From the NCBI RefSeq assembly GCF_024763615.1, contig NC_077224.1, positions 2,418,001 to 2,482,000 on the forward strand: a stretch of 64,000 nt of DNA. Direction: 5' to 3'. The notes below the pieces were generated by a model. The model ran no database searches and had not been told where the DNA came from. It saw only the letters and a program-made list of their open reading frames with translations. Positions 45,963 through 57,142 of the stretch are shown here, piece after piece. The stretch comes from Phlebotomus papatasi. Its lineage: Eukaryota > Arthropoda > Insecta > Diptera > Psychodidae. The first letter of the stretch is position 1; each line of letters opens with the position of its first letter. Position numbers and translations under genes: made by a program.

Positions 45963-47400
45963 TATATTAAAATAATTTAATTTAAGCGGTGAAATAAATA
46001 AAAATTGCAAACTTTTTTCTTTATTCATTTTGATAAAGCTATCGTGATGTTTACTAATACATATCTCTTCTGAATATTTATTCAACTTTTCACCTTAACC
46101 TTAAAAATTTTACACATGAAATATAAATCAATTTAAAATACAGATTAAAAATTTCACTTTAGATTCAATAGAACTAAACAAATTTATTTACAATGGTTAA
46201 TTTAAATGATAAAAAAGTCTAGTAAACAAATTGCGAAAGAAGACACTTCCAGTTACAATTTTTTCCTCCACATGATCCTCCTCGGCATTGATTTCTTCCG
46301 CGAGTGGCGCTGACAACTGTTCTCAATTTTTAGTTCTCAACATTTTTCAAGTTCCTAAACGGAATTTTGACTATCTAAATTGGCTATAATTGACTGTCAG
46401 TATCCATTGCAAAATTTAAAAGTGTTTAATTTGCGCATTCAGCGCCACTAGGGAGAGTTTTATGAACTTTAAACGTTCTAATAAGTTATGAGACATTAGA
46501 CAAGCATTTTCTGTGCTCAAAACCAAAAATTACCATTTTAGAACGTCTTTTTGAGTTGAATCACTCAATCAATTACTGTTTTTTTTCTAATTTTTTTTTA
46601 TGCACGATCTAACAAATTTCTTCTGCATGACCAAGAAACAGTCGTTTGAAACAGAAATTGTACCTGAAGGAAATGAACTAGGAGTTCTGTAAACTTTCCC
46701 CTTGCAATTCAATTCTGAAACATTAGGAGGGAACTTATGCTCAAATACTGAAGAATTTAATTACGAAACTATGCTGTGAATATCTCAAAAGCTACATTGT
46801 GTGAATGTTCGGCACATTTTCAACTAAAAGACCCACCGAAAATTATTTGTAAATACAGGTGTGGTAATGCAAAACAATTAAAATAAAACTGCAGAAGTGT
46901 TATTTAATACCCTTCCTCAATTGGGCAAAAAAAAAATAGTCCATATTTGCTCTTTACATAATTTTCCAAACAATATTTACTTGTGAATGGAAAATAATGG
47001 TGATCAATGTGTATGTGTTATTAATTGTTATGTGAATTGAATTATTTATTCGTCAATTCGCAATAAAAGTAATCCAATTATTTGGCAGAGGGGAACGTGT
47101 TTTATAATAAAATTACAAAAAAAAAAAATACCGAACATTATTCAATATAATTTTACCATACAATCAACCTTGACTCGTCTCATGGCGGAAGCTAGGAAAT
47201 TCGATTGTGTCTGGATTTTCTTGGGTTTATTTTCTGTTTTTCTCTCACTCATCAATTTTATTCAAAAAATTATTCAGTGCGCTTCAGACAATATTGATTG
47301 TTAGACTCGGATAAATTTTAACAATTGAAAGAGACCAGAAAAAAGTGTTAGCAATTGTGCCAATTTCAAGTTTTTTTTTCAATTATGTGATAAACTTCCT
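45963..47400. other. AT-rich, no gene recognised
   Basis: Two scattered GCGCCACT/AGTGGCGC motifs (46302, 46440) occur, each one base short of the CTCF core used above. Nothing else is supported. Confidence 0.4.
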
Positions 47401-47430
47401 CATGAGAAGGGAAGCTGGTGGGAAAGTCGA

Positions 47431-47775
47431 ATGGTTGTGATTCTACTTGTGTCACCTGTAGCCACAAGCAATTGTAGTCGCGATAAGACACCTGATCGTA
47501 ACAATAACACCAACTGCAGTTTCTATCTACCTCGGCCAACGTATAAGACACCACGAGAACAGTACTATGTGCGACATATTACGAAAATTAACATTTCCGA
47601 TGTAAATTCTCAGGTGGAACACGATCCAGAGGGTGCAACACATCAGGGAGTCGAGAAGAATGGTGAGAAAGACTTGCAATATATTTTATATATATCATGG
47701 TTGTTTGAAAAGTTCGCGGGTGATTATTTTGGGACAGGAATAGAGGAGATCAGGGATCAATTAACCAGAAAATAA
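47431..47775 (+). CDS. Doubtful 114-codon open frame
   Basis: Starts MVVILLVSPVATSNCSRDKT, which could pass for a short signal peptide, then a Asn/Thr/Pro-rich stretch with three NxT/NxS sites (NNNTNCSFYLPRPTYKTP). No paralogue or domain is recognised. Part of it (ending GAAGAATG before GTGAGA at 47662) could instead be a 5' exon of the gene starting at 51533. Confidence 0.22.
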   Translation: MVVILLVSPVATSNCSRDKTPDRNNNTNCSFYLPRPTYKTPREQYYVRHITKINISDVNSQVEHDPEGATHQGVEKNGEKDLQYILYISWLFEKFAGDYFGTGIEEIRDQLTRK

Positions 47776-47938
47776 AAGTTTTCTTTGAATGTATTTTGTG
47801 AAGAAAAAGCTCGGATTGGAAGGATTAGATATTTCTTACTCAAATATTTTGCATATGACTATCCAACTCTTTAACTTAACACTCAAACTGAATTTGTTAT
47901 TATTATTATTTAAAACATGAAAGAAAAGAAGAAAGGTA

Positions 47939-48152
47939 GGGGAAAGTACTCTCCCTTCGAACGTTCATGTCTTCGAATAATGTGAATTTTCTTTTAGTTT
48001 TCCTAAGAAACTTAGACATTTCTATTAAATATTAGTTGGATTATCATCAATTGTTGATAATTCCATGATAATTTAGTGTAAATCTCCTACGAAGAATAAA
48101 AAAATTCATCGTATTCGAAGGCATGAACGTTCGAAGGGAGAGTACTTTCCCC
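47939..48152. mobile_element. TA-flanked palindromic MITE, GGGGAAAGTACTCTCCC ends
   Basis: Starts GGGGAAAGTACTCTCCCTTC then GAACGTTCATG and ends CGTTCGAAGGGAGAGTACTT then TCCCC; TA on both sides. 214 bp with 40-bp arms, almost perfect, hence relatively young. Confidence 0.87.
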
Positions 48153-48388
48153 TATATTAAAATTAAAGTAAGTGGATATAAGGCAAAGGTAATAATGAGA
48201 AAAATACAATAAAAGTAAATGATTAAGACTGAGACTGGAACTAGCCTATTATTCCGTCAACGGATAAATTGTGTGCACGTTAAGATTGTTCCTAAAAATA
48301 ATGCTTTAAAAATGAAGTCCACATAATATTAAAAAAAAAAGAAAAATATTTTTTGAAACTTTAATTCATTGTAGATTTATTAGATATA

Positions 48389-49394
48389 GGGTAAATGTGC
48401 CAAATTTCGGCATAGTTGCATATAAGCACCGAAGTCCTAAGTTTGAAATGCAATATTTTTAATTCATATTGATATGTTTTGTTACTTCCTTTTCCGGAAG
48501 GTTGTGTGGAACCTTAAAAGCTAGTTTATCATCTTAGTTTTCTTTAAATCACTTCCTAAAATATTGAAAAATTAATAAAAATATGGGAATTGCTTTGGGT
48601 AGTATTCCGGCCACTTTGAGTGCAATATCGGCCACCTTTTTTCTGACCACCTTTTGTGACGCAACGGATAGAAAATTTCAAAACGTCAAACGGAACGAGT
48701 TTAATATTTAGTTTAATACATTTATATGACGCACAAGTCCTAAGATCTTCCGTGTAATTTGTCCTGAAGACCTGAAGAGTGCCATCTCAAATTGACGCGC
48801 AGATTCCCGTAGCAATTTGCCCTTCCTGAACTCTTCCAAGGCCTTTTCCACATCATCTTTTTCATAGAAGCGATGGTTTTTTTTCTTTAGACATTGTAGA
48901 ACTCATAAATTGAAAAAAAAAAAACATAAAATGAATAAGAAATTTAGGAAAGCAAAAGATGTTGCCGGAATAGGCAACACTACCTCACCAGAGAGACGCT
49001 CACAAAGTATATACTTTTTTACGCGAAATACAGGATCCAGTTGGGAAATTTTACCCGAAATTTAAAGATTGATTCATTATTAATGTACACAGAAACAATC
49101 TTTAACGAAAACTAATCAATTTTCATGAAAAACACAGAAGGAAAACCTTCTGCACTTCACCACAAATCACAAGACTGCTAGAAGTACAATCGATCTGTCA
49201 CATTTTCTGTAAGACTCTTTCCGCACTGAGTTTTGTGTTAATACATCCTAAAATGAATAAATATTTAAAAGCAAAATGAATTCATTGACTATTCGAAGAT
49301 TACATATATAATTTTAATTAATTTATTTGAATTGCCGAAATTACACTCAAAGTGGCCGAAATTAGAAGCTGGCCGAAATTTGGCACACTTCCCC
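48389..49394. mobile_element. GGGTAAGTGTGCC family, 1-kb long form, copy B
   Basis: Starts GGGTAAATGTGCCAAATTTC and ends AAATTTGGCACACTTCCCC; TA on both sides. Collinear with 41949-42961 and in the same orientation, with a small number of substitutions and short indels. It keeps a block (CTTCCAAGGCCTTTTCCACA at about 48834) that is missing in copy A. Confidence 0.9.
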
Positions 49395-49404
49395 TATTAG
49401 TTTT

Positions 49405-49722
49405 TTTATTCAAGTATTTGATTGGAGAAATCTCGAGTCTTCTTCTTGAGTCCTCCCATCAAGGTCTGTACAAGATCATCACCGCGGTTCTCGGTTGTTT
49501 CAGTGCATTTTTTTCTTGAAGTCCTCGATGTTCTCGACGCATTTAGCCTTCCTTCTTCTTCAGATCGTATTTGATAATAGCCCAATATGCTTCAACTGGA
49601 CGGAGATTTGGAGTGTTTTGCGGATTCATGTCCTTGGGTACATAACGAACGTTTTTCTCCTCGTACTATTTTTTGGTTGCTTTTGAGTAATGGCACGATG
49701 CCAAATCTGGCCAGAAGATCGA
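49405..49722 (-). pseudogene. Tc1/mariner-type transposase relic, C-terminal part
   Basis: The minus strand, with at least one frame change, reads FWPDLASCHYSKATK, then PQNTPNLRPVE and YWAIIKYDLKKK. These correspond to the catalytic-domain blocks WPDLASAHY and NPPN.PQ.RPIE.FW typical of Tc1/mariner-group transposases. A lysine-rich tail runs on to about 49405. N-terminal domain absent; certainly inactive. It adjoins the end of 48389-49394, which may or may not be meaningful. Confidence 0.65.
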
Positions 49723-49729
49723 GTGTTCA

Positions 49730-49829
49730 AAAGCAGATAAAAGGATCCAAAAGAGTGAATAGACATATGCAACACGTTGGAGAAAGAAAGGACGAATTTC
49801 GATTACATGAAATTTTCTTGATCTAAAAG
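49730..49829. mobile_element. Fragment of the TGGCTCCGGCACACC palindromic family
   Basis: AAGAGTGAATAGACATATGC, AACACGTTGGAGAAAGAAAG and GAAATTTTCTTGATCTAAAA match the right arm of 7955-8201. The left arm and end are missing. Confidence 0.65.
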
Positions 49830-50112
49830 CTGTGAAGAAAATTGGCAGCGAAAACGTATTGCATACATTACGGCGTTTCTATAACTTATTCCAAAGATAT
49901 TTTCTGTATGATAGGAGTGAATTTGAGGGCTTTTTTGGTTTCGTATTTCTTAGAATGTAATTCAAAATGTAACTTCCAGTATGGTAATGCTCAGCTTTTT
50001 TTTTAAATTATGTGGACTATATCGTATATCAGTCTAGCCCCACTTCCCCCTAAATGAGACAAAGTCTCTGTTCTTGACAGAATTCTTTTGCACCGGGAAA
50101 CCTTGATCTCAC

Positions 50113-50185
50113 AATCTAAAGAATCGAGCTAGGGATCTCTCCGCCAAAGAGCTGACGCTCTTACCAATTGCACCACGAGATCCCC
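50113..50185 (-). repeat. tRNA-like sequence (SINE head or tRNA relic)
   Basis: The minus strand has GGGGATCTCGTGGTGCAATT then GGTAAGAGC, a good Pol III A box, and about 35 bases later CTAGCTCGATTC, a B-box-like block. The acceptor and T stems do not pair convincingly, so a working tRNA is unlikely. It differs from the SINE at 14636-14906. Confidence 0.4.
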
Positions 50186-50235
50186 AAATTTAATAGAACG
50201 TTCTAAAATTTAAAATTTCACTTATGAAACGACTA

Positions 50236-50345
50236 GGGTAAGTGTGCCAAATTTCGGCATAGTTGCATGCAAGCGCCAAAGTCTCAAGTTTGAAATGTAA
50301 TATCTTTAATAGAAATTGATTTTTTTGTTCCTTCTTTTCAAGGTA
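50236..50345. mobile_element. GGGTAAGTGTGCC family, left part only
   Basis: GGGTAAGTGTGCCAAATTTC onward matches 50899-51322 for about 105 bp, then stops just before the TAACCCTTTAA terminus of the next element. Confidence 0.8.
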
Positions 50346-50352
50346 AAGTGTA

Positions 50353-50874
50353 ACCCTTTAAGGATGATTGGGACACCGGTGTCCCATAAAGAAAATAATT
50401 TTTCCTGACTACCTAAAGTTATTTTTTTTTCTTATGTCTGTACATAATTGTAAAGTAGAAGGTTGAAGAAATCTAAAATATTTTTTGCAAGTCTCTAGCT
50501 ATTTGCCATGTAGTAAATATTTAAGCTCAAAAATGGCGAATTTTTTAATTCTCAAATTCATAATTTATTTTATTTATTTTTTATACTTCCAATTTTTTTT
50601 TGAAGCCAAATCCTTTTGGTAATAAAAACTACAATACTCATACGTAATATTTTACATTAAAATGAAAAATATTATTCATTGGTATTGTCAGAGAAATTAC
50701 TTAAATTTTTGGGCTATTTTTGTCCCTATCGTTCATAGAAGCACAAAATACACCGAATCAGACTCTGTTGAATTTTCCAAGGTTAGATGTAAGACTTATC
50801 ATTGATTATGTTTCCCAGTTTAATTTTTATTGTTGATTTTCAGTCCGTAAAAAGGGTCTCGTCGTTAAAGGTTT
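50353..50874. mobile_element. piggyBac-like MITE candidate
   Basis: Left end CCCTTTAAGGATGATTGGGA preceded by GTAA; right end CTCGTCGTTAAAGGT followed by TTAA. Inside the left end lies a perfect 16-bp palindrome GGGACACCGGTGTCCC. TTAA targets with CCCTTTAA-type ends suggest piggyBac. The ends are imperfect. Confidence 0.55.
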
Positions 50875-50898
50875 AAAATTTAACTTAAAAAACGACTA

Positions 50899-51322
50899 GG
50901 GTAAGTGTGCCAAATTTCGGCATAGTTGCATGCAAGCACCAAAGTCTCGAGTTTGAAATGTAATATTTTTAATAGAAATTGATTTTTTTGTTACTTCTTC
51001 TTAAGGAGTGTTCCTTGGAACATTGTAGACATATTATCGTCTTCAGTTTCTCTAAAATCAATCTTTATACTTTTTTAAAAAATAAATAAAAATGTAGACA
51101 TAGCTTTGGTGCCCTATTTCGGCCACCTTCATTCTCATAGTTCCTTGCCCTTCGGGAATTCTTCCAATGTCTTTTTCACGTCATCTCGTTTGTCGAAGCG
51201 ACAGTTTTTGTTATTTTTTTGAATTGTCTAGAGTATGCAAAAACTATAAAAATTCATGGAAATTCGAGGAACAAAAAAGGTGGCCGAAATTGCAAGCTGG
51301 CCGAAATTTCGTACACTTACCC
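50899..51322. mobile_element. GGGTAAGTGTGCC family, complete short form
   Basis: Starts GGGTAAGTGTGCCAAATTTC and ends GAAATTTCGTACACTTACCC; TA on both sides. Its left flank (AACGACTA) is the same as that of the partial copy at 50236. Confidence 0.88.
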
Positions 51323-51532
51323 TAAGTCATTTTCAGCAATATTCTGCTTAATGAATAAAGTAGGTTTTCCTCACGAATTTTTCAAGCAACCAATATGTAT
51401 TGTTTACAAACAAATGCCACTCTGTGGCTTTTTTCTCCCATACAATCTCTGCAAAAATATTTATTTCCTTGTTTTCTTGTGTGTCTCTCTTCCTCGCAAC
51501 TCTTCTGCCCTCTCTCAATTGCATACGCCACA

Positions 51533-51934
51533 ATGGACAATGGATGCACACAATCAGAGGAATGGATCAAGAAGAAAAAGACGGAATTGACGACAACGCG
51601 ACAAATTGAGACACGTGTAAAGCGCCAAGTGATACTCGAAGATGGCAAGGTCGTTGATGATTCCGGACCAATTGTGTCCACAAATACCACAGAAGATACG
51701 GAAAAGCAGGAGAGTCAGACGACAGAGAGGAAAGATTTGGGGGAGGATGAGCCATCGGGGGAAGTTGTGGGGGCCATTGATATGGGCAGGAAGAGTATCA
51801 GTCTCCTGGGGCATCCAGCATCGCCAGATGGCGTTGTGCGTGAGGTGAAGGAGAAGAAAATTGTGTCACGCGAAGAGAAGGAGGAACTCCTCGAGACGGA
51901 AGATGTTAAGCACCTCGGTGACTTTTCCGATGAG
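51533..51934 (+). CDS. First coding exon of an unrecognised charged protein
   Basis: The 134-codon exon starts at an ATG with good context (CACAATGG) and ends in GAG before the donor GTAAGA, phase 0. It is clearly coding in composition: GC-rich third positions and a charged, disordered sequence. Landmarks in order: MDNGCTQSEEWIKKKKTELT; RQIETRVKRQVILEDGKVVD; DSGPIVSTNTTEDTEKQESQ; SISLLGHPASPDGVV; KIVSREEKEELLETEDVKHL; GDFSDE. No signal peptide, membrane segment or folded domain. The upstream frame stays open through a pyrimidine-rich tract, so an acceptor just upstream is possible. No family recognised; the next exon lies outside or unseen. Confidence 0.75.
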
Positions 51935-54679
51935 GTAAGAGACCATGGGAAAAATTATTTCCCAACTTACATTTCGTGTTTTATGATGGTAATTTTATTC
52001 CATCATCATTGAATGTGTTTTCACTGCAATTTTCATACATTACTTTCTCCTTCACTGGGTTGAGTGCATAAGCTTTTTAATTTTAGTTTTTTTTTTTAGT
52101 CATTTTGTTACAGTTGGGGGCATCATAATGATGCTTCCACTTTGGGGGAAGGACGAGGGAAGTACATGAATTGGAAAAAAAAATGTAGGTCAGTCTGTGA
52201 ATTTTAAGAAATGATTGAAATGCGCATTTCTTTGGCTTGTAACTTACGAAGTCTCTTGCATAATGGTCAGGATGTTAGTTAATTGCATTATTTCGTCAGT
52301 CAAAATTATTAAATTTATTAAAAATATTTTATTTGGAACTCCTGAGTTATTTTCTTCTCTGAAATTCACTGAGAATTAAAACATTTTCAATGTGAAGTTA
52401 ATTAAACAATCTTCAACTCATTTAAACCTACCAACAAGAAATTTATAGTGGAAATAATATTTTAATTATACTATTTAATTTTTTATTTCACTAAATAAAA
52501 TCAAAAGGAAATAAAAAAGTAAATTAATCGTGTACTAAAGCTACCAATTGCGCTGGAATTTTAATCAGTTTTATTTATGTGTCAGACGGTCAAACTTTTT
52601 TATAAAATGTGAGGTTATGACGATCCTAACCTTGAAAAAAAAACAGCGTAAATTCTGGTTGAAAAAACGAAAAACTTAGCGGGTTGTAATGAAGAAATTT
52701 TACGACTTTATGTGCCTTTTTGTGTATCAAAATGCAATCTAAGAAACTTAGTTGAAAATTATAAAATTCTAGGTTAGGTCTCTTAAGTTAAGATAACCTT
52801 TAAAACCTAACCTAAACAGTATCCTTTCAAAACAAAAGGAAAAGGGAATTGCATTTATTTTTATATATTTACGACATGAAGAAGGGTAATTAATTAAATT
52901 TTTTAGGTTAGAATTTGATGAACTTTGAAAGGTTAAGAAAGCTCAATATCACTGGAAAATTACTAAATACTGTTCCTCAGTCTTTTGATTTTAAAGCAAA
53001 ATAGCTACCTAATATAAACAAGTCCACTTTACTTTTAGTAGTCTCAGTAATAAAACCAAGAGCGCTCTAAGCAGATTATAAGAATTTTTGAGAAAAAAAA
53101 ATACTTTTGTGAATTAAAAAGAACCTGAATTACACCTTAAAGTCTCTTAAATGAGCAAAAATTAGGTTATGTTTACCATAACCTCATATTACTAATTTCT
53201 ATTTTCGAAGGTTATCTGTTGAATTCTCTTATTTGATGAAGAGAGGTTTATTTTAGAATTTAAGGTTATGTATGACCTAACCTCAAAAAGAAAAGTCTTC
53301 CCAAACAAGAAACTTCCAAATCGTAACATACAATTAAAGAATCTCCAATGCGTCTTTCAGCTTTTAACAAACATTGATCCAGAAATATTTTAAATGGTAC
53401 TGATCTGAATCTTAGACTTAAATTTGACACATTTAGAATTTAAAGAACTTTTAGGACTTTTAGGTTAGGTTTAATTTGGATTGTGGATTTTCATTATTAG
53501 AAGTTCATCTAAATGGTTATTTAAGAGCTTCAGTCATATAAAATGTTGTGAAGGATCTTCTTATGCTAGGCTTAGTATAACCTAAAAGTTTTTAGACAAA
53601 GAAAAAATGGATTTTGATCTGTTGCCTTTTTCAACAGGTCTACAAAGTTCAATAAGAAAGGAGCTTTAAAGCGCCTCTTTTTAATAACATTCAGTAATAG
53701 CTTTCCCTCTTTAAGAGCCCTGAGTGGTTGCGGTTCACAATGTACCGATTCGAAGGTAAATCGGGAGAATTTACCTAAAAATCATTTGAGGTTATGCATA
53801 ACATAACCTCAAAATGACAATTTGATGGTCACAAACTTCAAAACAGTAAACCGACTGAAAGGTTCTTATAAACCCAAAGAAGTTCTTGAAGATTCTAGAT
53901 TACCTATAGGTTACTTATTTATGAATACATATTACACTTTTCTTAATGTTCTCCTCATTCAAGAAGATATTTATAAATGTGAGGTTATGCTTAACATAAC
54001 CTTCAAAACGGAATTGAAGCTCCATTTGAATCAGCTGAAATGACTTGAAATTAATTCAGGTACAATTGAGATATAATTGGTACTTAGTTAAATTTGAGGT
54101 TATGTTTGAATTTCCGTGAGAAAAACTCGAATTTTCAATGGAATTTTGTCATTCTCTTGAATATCCAAGATACAAATAATATGACAAGTTCTGTATCTTT
54201 TTCTCTAATTAAACAGATTCAGAAACTTAACAATTTTTTATCACAGAAAACTACAAAATATAACGGAAATTAAATTTCAATTTTAATCAAAAGCAATTGG
54301 GAAATCACCATCTTCGAAGCTAGATTGAAGTTATTGACCATGAATTTTGCATCCGGACAAAAAATTTAAAGGAAACTAGCTTCAAAATAACCCTCTTATG
54401 GCTGTTTTTAGGTTATATTTAACATAACCTAAAATATCACTAGGATTATAATACTCTAACTCAAAACGTTTGACTCTTGTAGGGTTTTTGAGAATTTGAA
54501 ACTGGTTTTGAATTTTTAAAAATTAGAATTACAAAAAAATTAAGAGTCTCTAATTTCGAAATATGTCGTCGAATTTTTGAGGTTAGATGTAACCTGAGTA
54601 ACACCTAATTAACAATGATCCTGGCAAATATGTTGCCAATATTCCTAATGAGGTTATGTTAGTCCGGGTTCTAGTTAAA

Positions 54680-55200
54680 ATAATGTAAGTCAAAATCCCA
54701 AAGTTCCTAAATCCCGAAAAGTCACAATCTCGATTTTTTTAATATCCTGAATGGGTCAAAATCCCGAAATGCCAAACTTCTTAACATTTTGAGGTCCCGA
54801 AAAGTCAAATTCTCGAATTGTTCAAAATCCTGAATGCGTCAAGAACCCAAAATGCCAAAATTCTAAACGTTCTGTAGTCCCGAAAAGTCAAAATCTCAAA
54901 TTTTTCAAAATCCTGAATGGGTCAAAATCTCTAAAAACCAAAATTCCGAACGTTTTGAAGTCTCGAAAAGTCAAAATCTCGCATTTTCCAAAATCCTAAA
55001 TGGGTCAAAATCCCGAAATGTCAAAATTCCGAACGTTTTGAAGTCCGAAAAATCAAACTCTCGAATTTTCCAAAATCCTGAATAGGTCAAAATTCCGAAC
55101 GTTCTAAAGTCCCAAAAAGACAAAATCTCGAATATTCCAAAATCCTTAATGGGTCGAAATCCCAAAAAGCCTAGACTTCCTCCTGAAAATCCTGAAAATT
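54680..55200. repeat. Degenerate tandem array, about 80-bp units
   Basis: Blocks GTCCCGAAAAGTCAAAATCT, CGAATTTTCCAAAATCCTGA, ATGGGTCAAAATCCCGAAAT and GCCAAAATTCCGAACGTTTT follow each other about six times with 10-20 percent differences. The minus-strand frame 54971-55165 is a product of the repeat. Confidence 0.85.
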
Positions 55201-55211
55201 CTAAACGTTCC

Positions 55212-55300
55212 GAGAGACACTTGAGTACTTCGAAATTCGAACAGGAAGTACTTCAGCCACCTTGTGGAATTATCAAAGTCTACTTGTGAAGTGAGAATTT
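55212..55300. mobile_element. Fragment of the large foldback family
   Basis: ACTTCGAAATTCGAACAGGA then AGTACTTCAGCCACCTTG matches 22100-22140, followed by a TCTACTTGTGAA match. Confidence 0.65.
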
Positions 55301-56399
55301 GTTTCATGCAGTATAGCGTGATATTTGAGGTTAGGTTACCAATTTGACTTCATTGGAAATTCAGCAATGCGAATTTGAGTAATGAATCATGGTAAAGTTA
55401 TAAAAAGCACCTATGTAGACCATAAATAGCGAGTTAAAGAAACACCGCATTACTTGTGAGTAATCGTCATAAAATCTTGATTATTTATTCAACTCTATAG
55501 TGCTGTTTTTCTTTTTAATTTTAACTCATTCAACAAAAACTTTATGCAAATGGTTGGCTATTTGAAAAGAATTGCAGTTATGGGAATATTCAAGTAGTAC
55601 AACATTTTTATTTGAGCAAAAAGTGATTATAAATTGTTAGGTTATGTTGAAGATAACCTCAAAAATTCTGTGTATTTCAATTAGAAATTTGGTAACAAAT
55701 AACCCTAAAATAAATGGTGGTTCTATCATTTTTAAACACGTTTTTCCGCCATTTTTTATTTGCCGTAAAACGTGTAAAATTTTTCCGCGATTTTAAATCA
55801 ATAATTCATCGTCTAATCAAATAGAAAATTCTGATTTATCGCCAATTATCTCGAAGAGAAAGTATCTAAAATCGACAAATTTGCCCAGAGTTTGCATCAA
55901 TTATCATATTGATGCAAAATTTGCATGTCCAATCAATTAGTTAAAAATAAATCATTTAGCGAGAAATATGCTGAAATATTTGGTTTTACAATTGAATCGT
56001 GAGTAAAGCTGTGAGTAAACTTTTCTAGCATCAATACTCACGGGTAGGCCTTCATATGTACCTTCCGTGATGTTCATTATTATGAATATAATTTGCAAAT
56101 ATTGAGAATAAAGAGAAGAAGTAGTACCATTGGGTAATTGTAAATATTTCCACGACTATTTTCTGTGGAGATTATTGTAGAGTTATTTGGTCAAAATTGT
56201 GATGATTGGGTAAAGATGAAGGTGATCCGGGGGAAGGGAACAAGAAAAAAAAGTGAAAATTATATATTTCACCTCAAAGCTCTTGAGGTGACTCACGAAG
56301 ATTCAATGAAAAGATATTGTATTGCATAAAAGAGGCTTTTCCGACCAAATTGTTCTCCAGAGGGGCTTGCTCTATCGTCTCTCTCGAGCTAGACCACCT

Positions 56400-57141
56400 G
56401 GGGGTAAATTCTCTAATTTTGGTGAGTTGGTCACCAGTGACAGACTCACGAAAAAATTCGACCACTTTGTTCTCACTTTCTCATATTTTATGATTCTGTA
56501 TGCTTGAGTGAGAAGTTAGTGACAATTTTTCCCGCGACTTTTTGACAGCAGTAGAGGGCAACCTTTTAGTACCAATTTTAGTACTTATTTTGCTCTAAAT
56601 TTTGAACCAGCCCGCAGGCGAAAATTTTCTTCCTCTGAGATGTATGCAAAAGTGATGTGTCAACGTCAACGTATTTGTGTCTAAAGTGAGTTTTATAATT
56701 TCGCGAATAAAGTAATAAAAACAATTATTAGAATTAGAATGTCGAGTGAGATATGTGGTTTCTTTTAGTTTAGTGACTTTGTAACTTTAGTGATAACAAG
56801 TTTTGTTTTTTTTTGTGGTTCAGTTCCTGAGAAAGTAGTGAAGTATTTCATCCGTACAGAATGAATTTTTATTGATACCCGAGATCAAACAGGTGAAAAA
56901 TTAGTTGCTCCTTATCATTATTGTGTTCACAGGCCCCTAAACATCCTTCAAAATCTATCGATTCAGCCACATTTCCCATAATTTCCTCCGAGTCACCGAA
57001 CCATCATCGCGTGAGAAGTGGCACGAAAATATCGTGACAAGTCTCACAAAAATGGGCATAGAGAATCACACTTAGTGACAAGTTTCGGTATTTTCTCATT
57101 TTTAGCACTTCTCACGTTCTCACAAAGTTAGAGAATTCACC
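56400..57141. mobile_element. Possible foldback element, GGGGGTAAATTCTCTAA ends
   Basis: GGGGGTAAATTCTCTAATTT then TGGTGAG at 56400 faces CTCACAAAGTTAGAGAATTC then ACCCCC at 57116-57141. Inner blocks pair loosely (TCTCATATTTTATGATTCTG with AGAGAATCACACTTAGTGAC). No target duplication is evident. Confidence 0.5.
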
Positions 57142-57142
57142 C

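Larger units (their letters stand above)
52605..55665. repeat. Dispersed AGGTTATG ... CATAACCT inverted motif
   Basis: At least 12 sites over 3 kb carry AGGTTA(T/G) or its complement, often both as a short palindrome: 53164 (AGGTTATGTTTACCATAACC), 53262, 53788, 53982, 54411, 55637 and others. Sequences between sites are unrelated. Confidence 0.6.
51935..56270 (+). other. Probable intron and flanks of the 51533 gene, repeat-rich
   Basis: AT-rich with dispersed AGGTTATG/CATAACCT palindromes, a CCCAAGAAGC-family remnant near 52990-53090, an 80-bp tandem array and a foldback-family fragment. I found no second exon. Confidence 0.4.

Noticed and set aside
46302..46450. GCGCCACT / AGTGGCGC sites as CTCF sites
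   Set aside because: They lack one base of the AG[GA][TG]GGCGC core.
49495..49826. Plus-strand frames over the transposase relic
   Set aside because: The recognisable motifs are on the minus strand.
52800..52815. CCTAACCTAA as insect-type telomere repeat (TTAGG)
   Set aside because: Only about one and a half copies and it belongs to the scattered AGGTTA motif.
54971..55165. Minus-strand 64-codon frame with FGIL/FWDF repeats
   Set aside because: By-product of the 80-bp tandem array.
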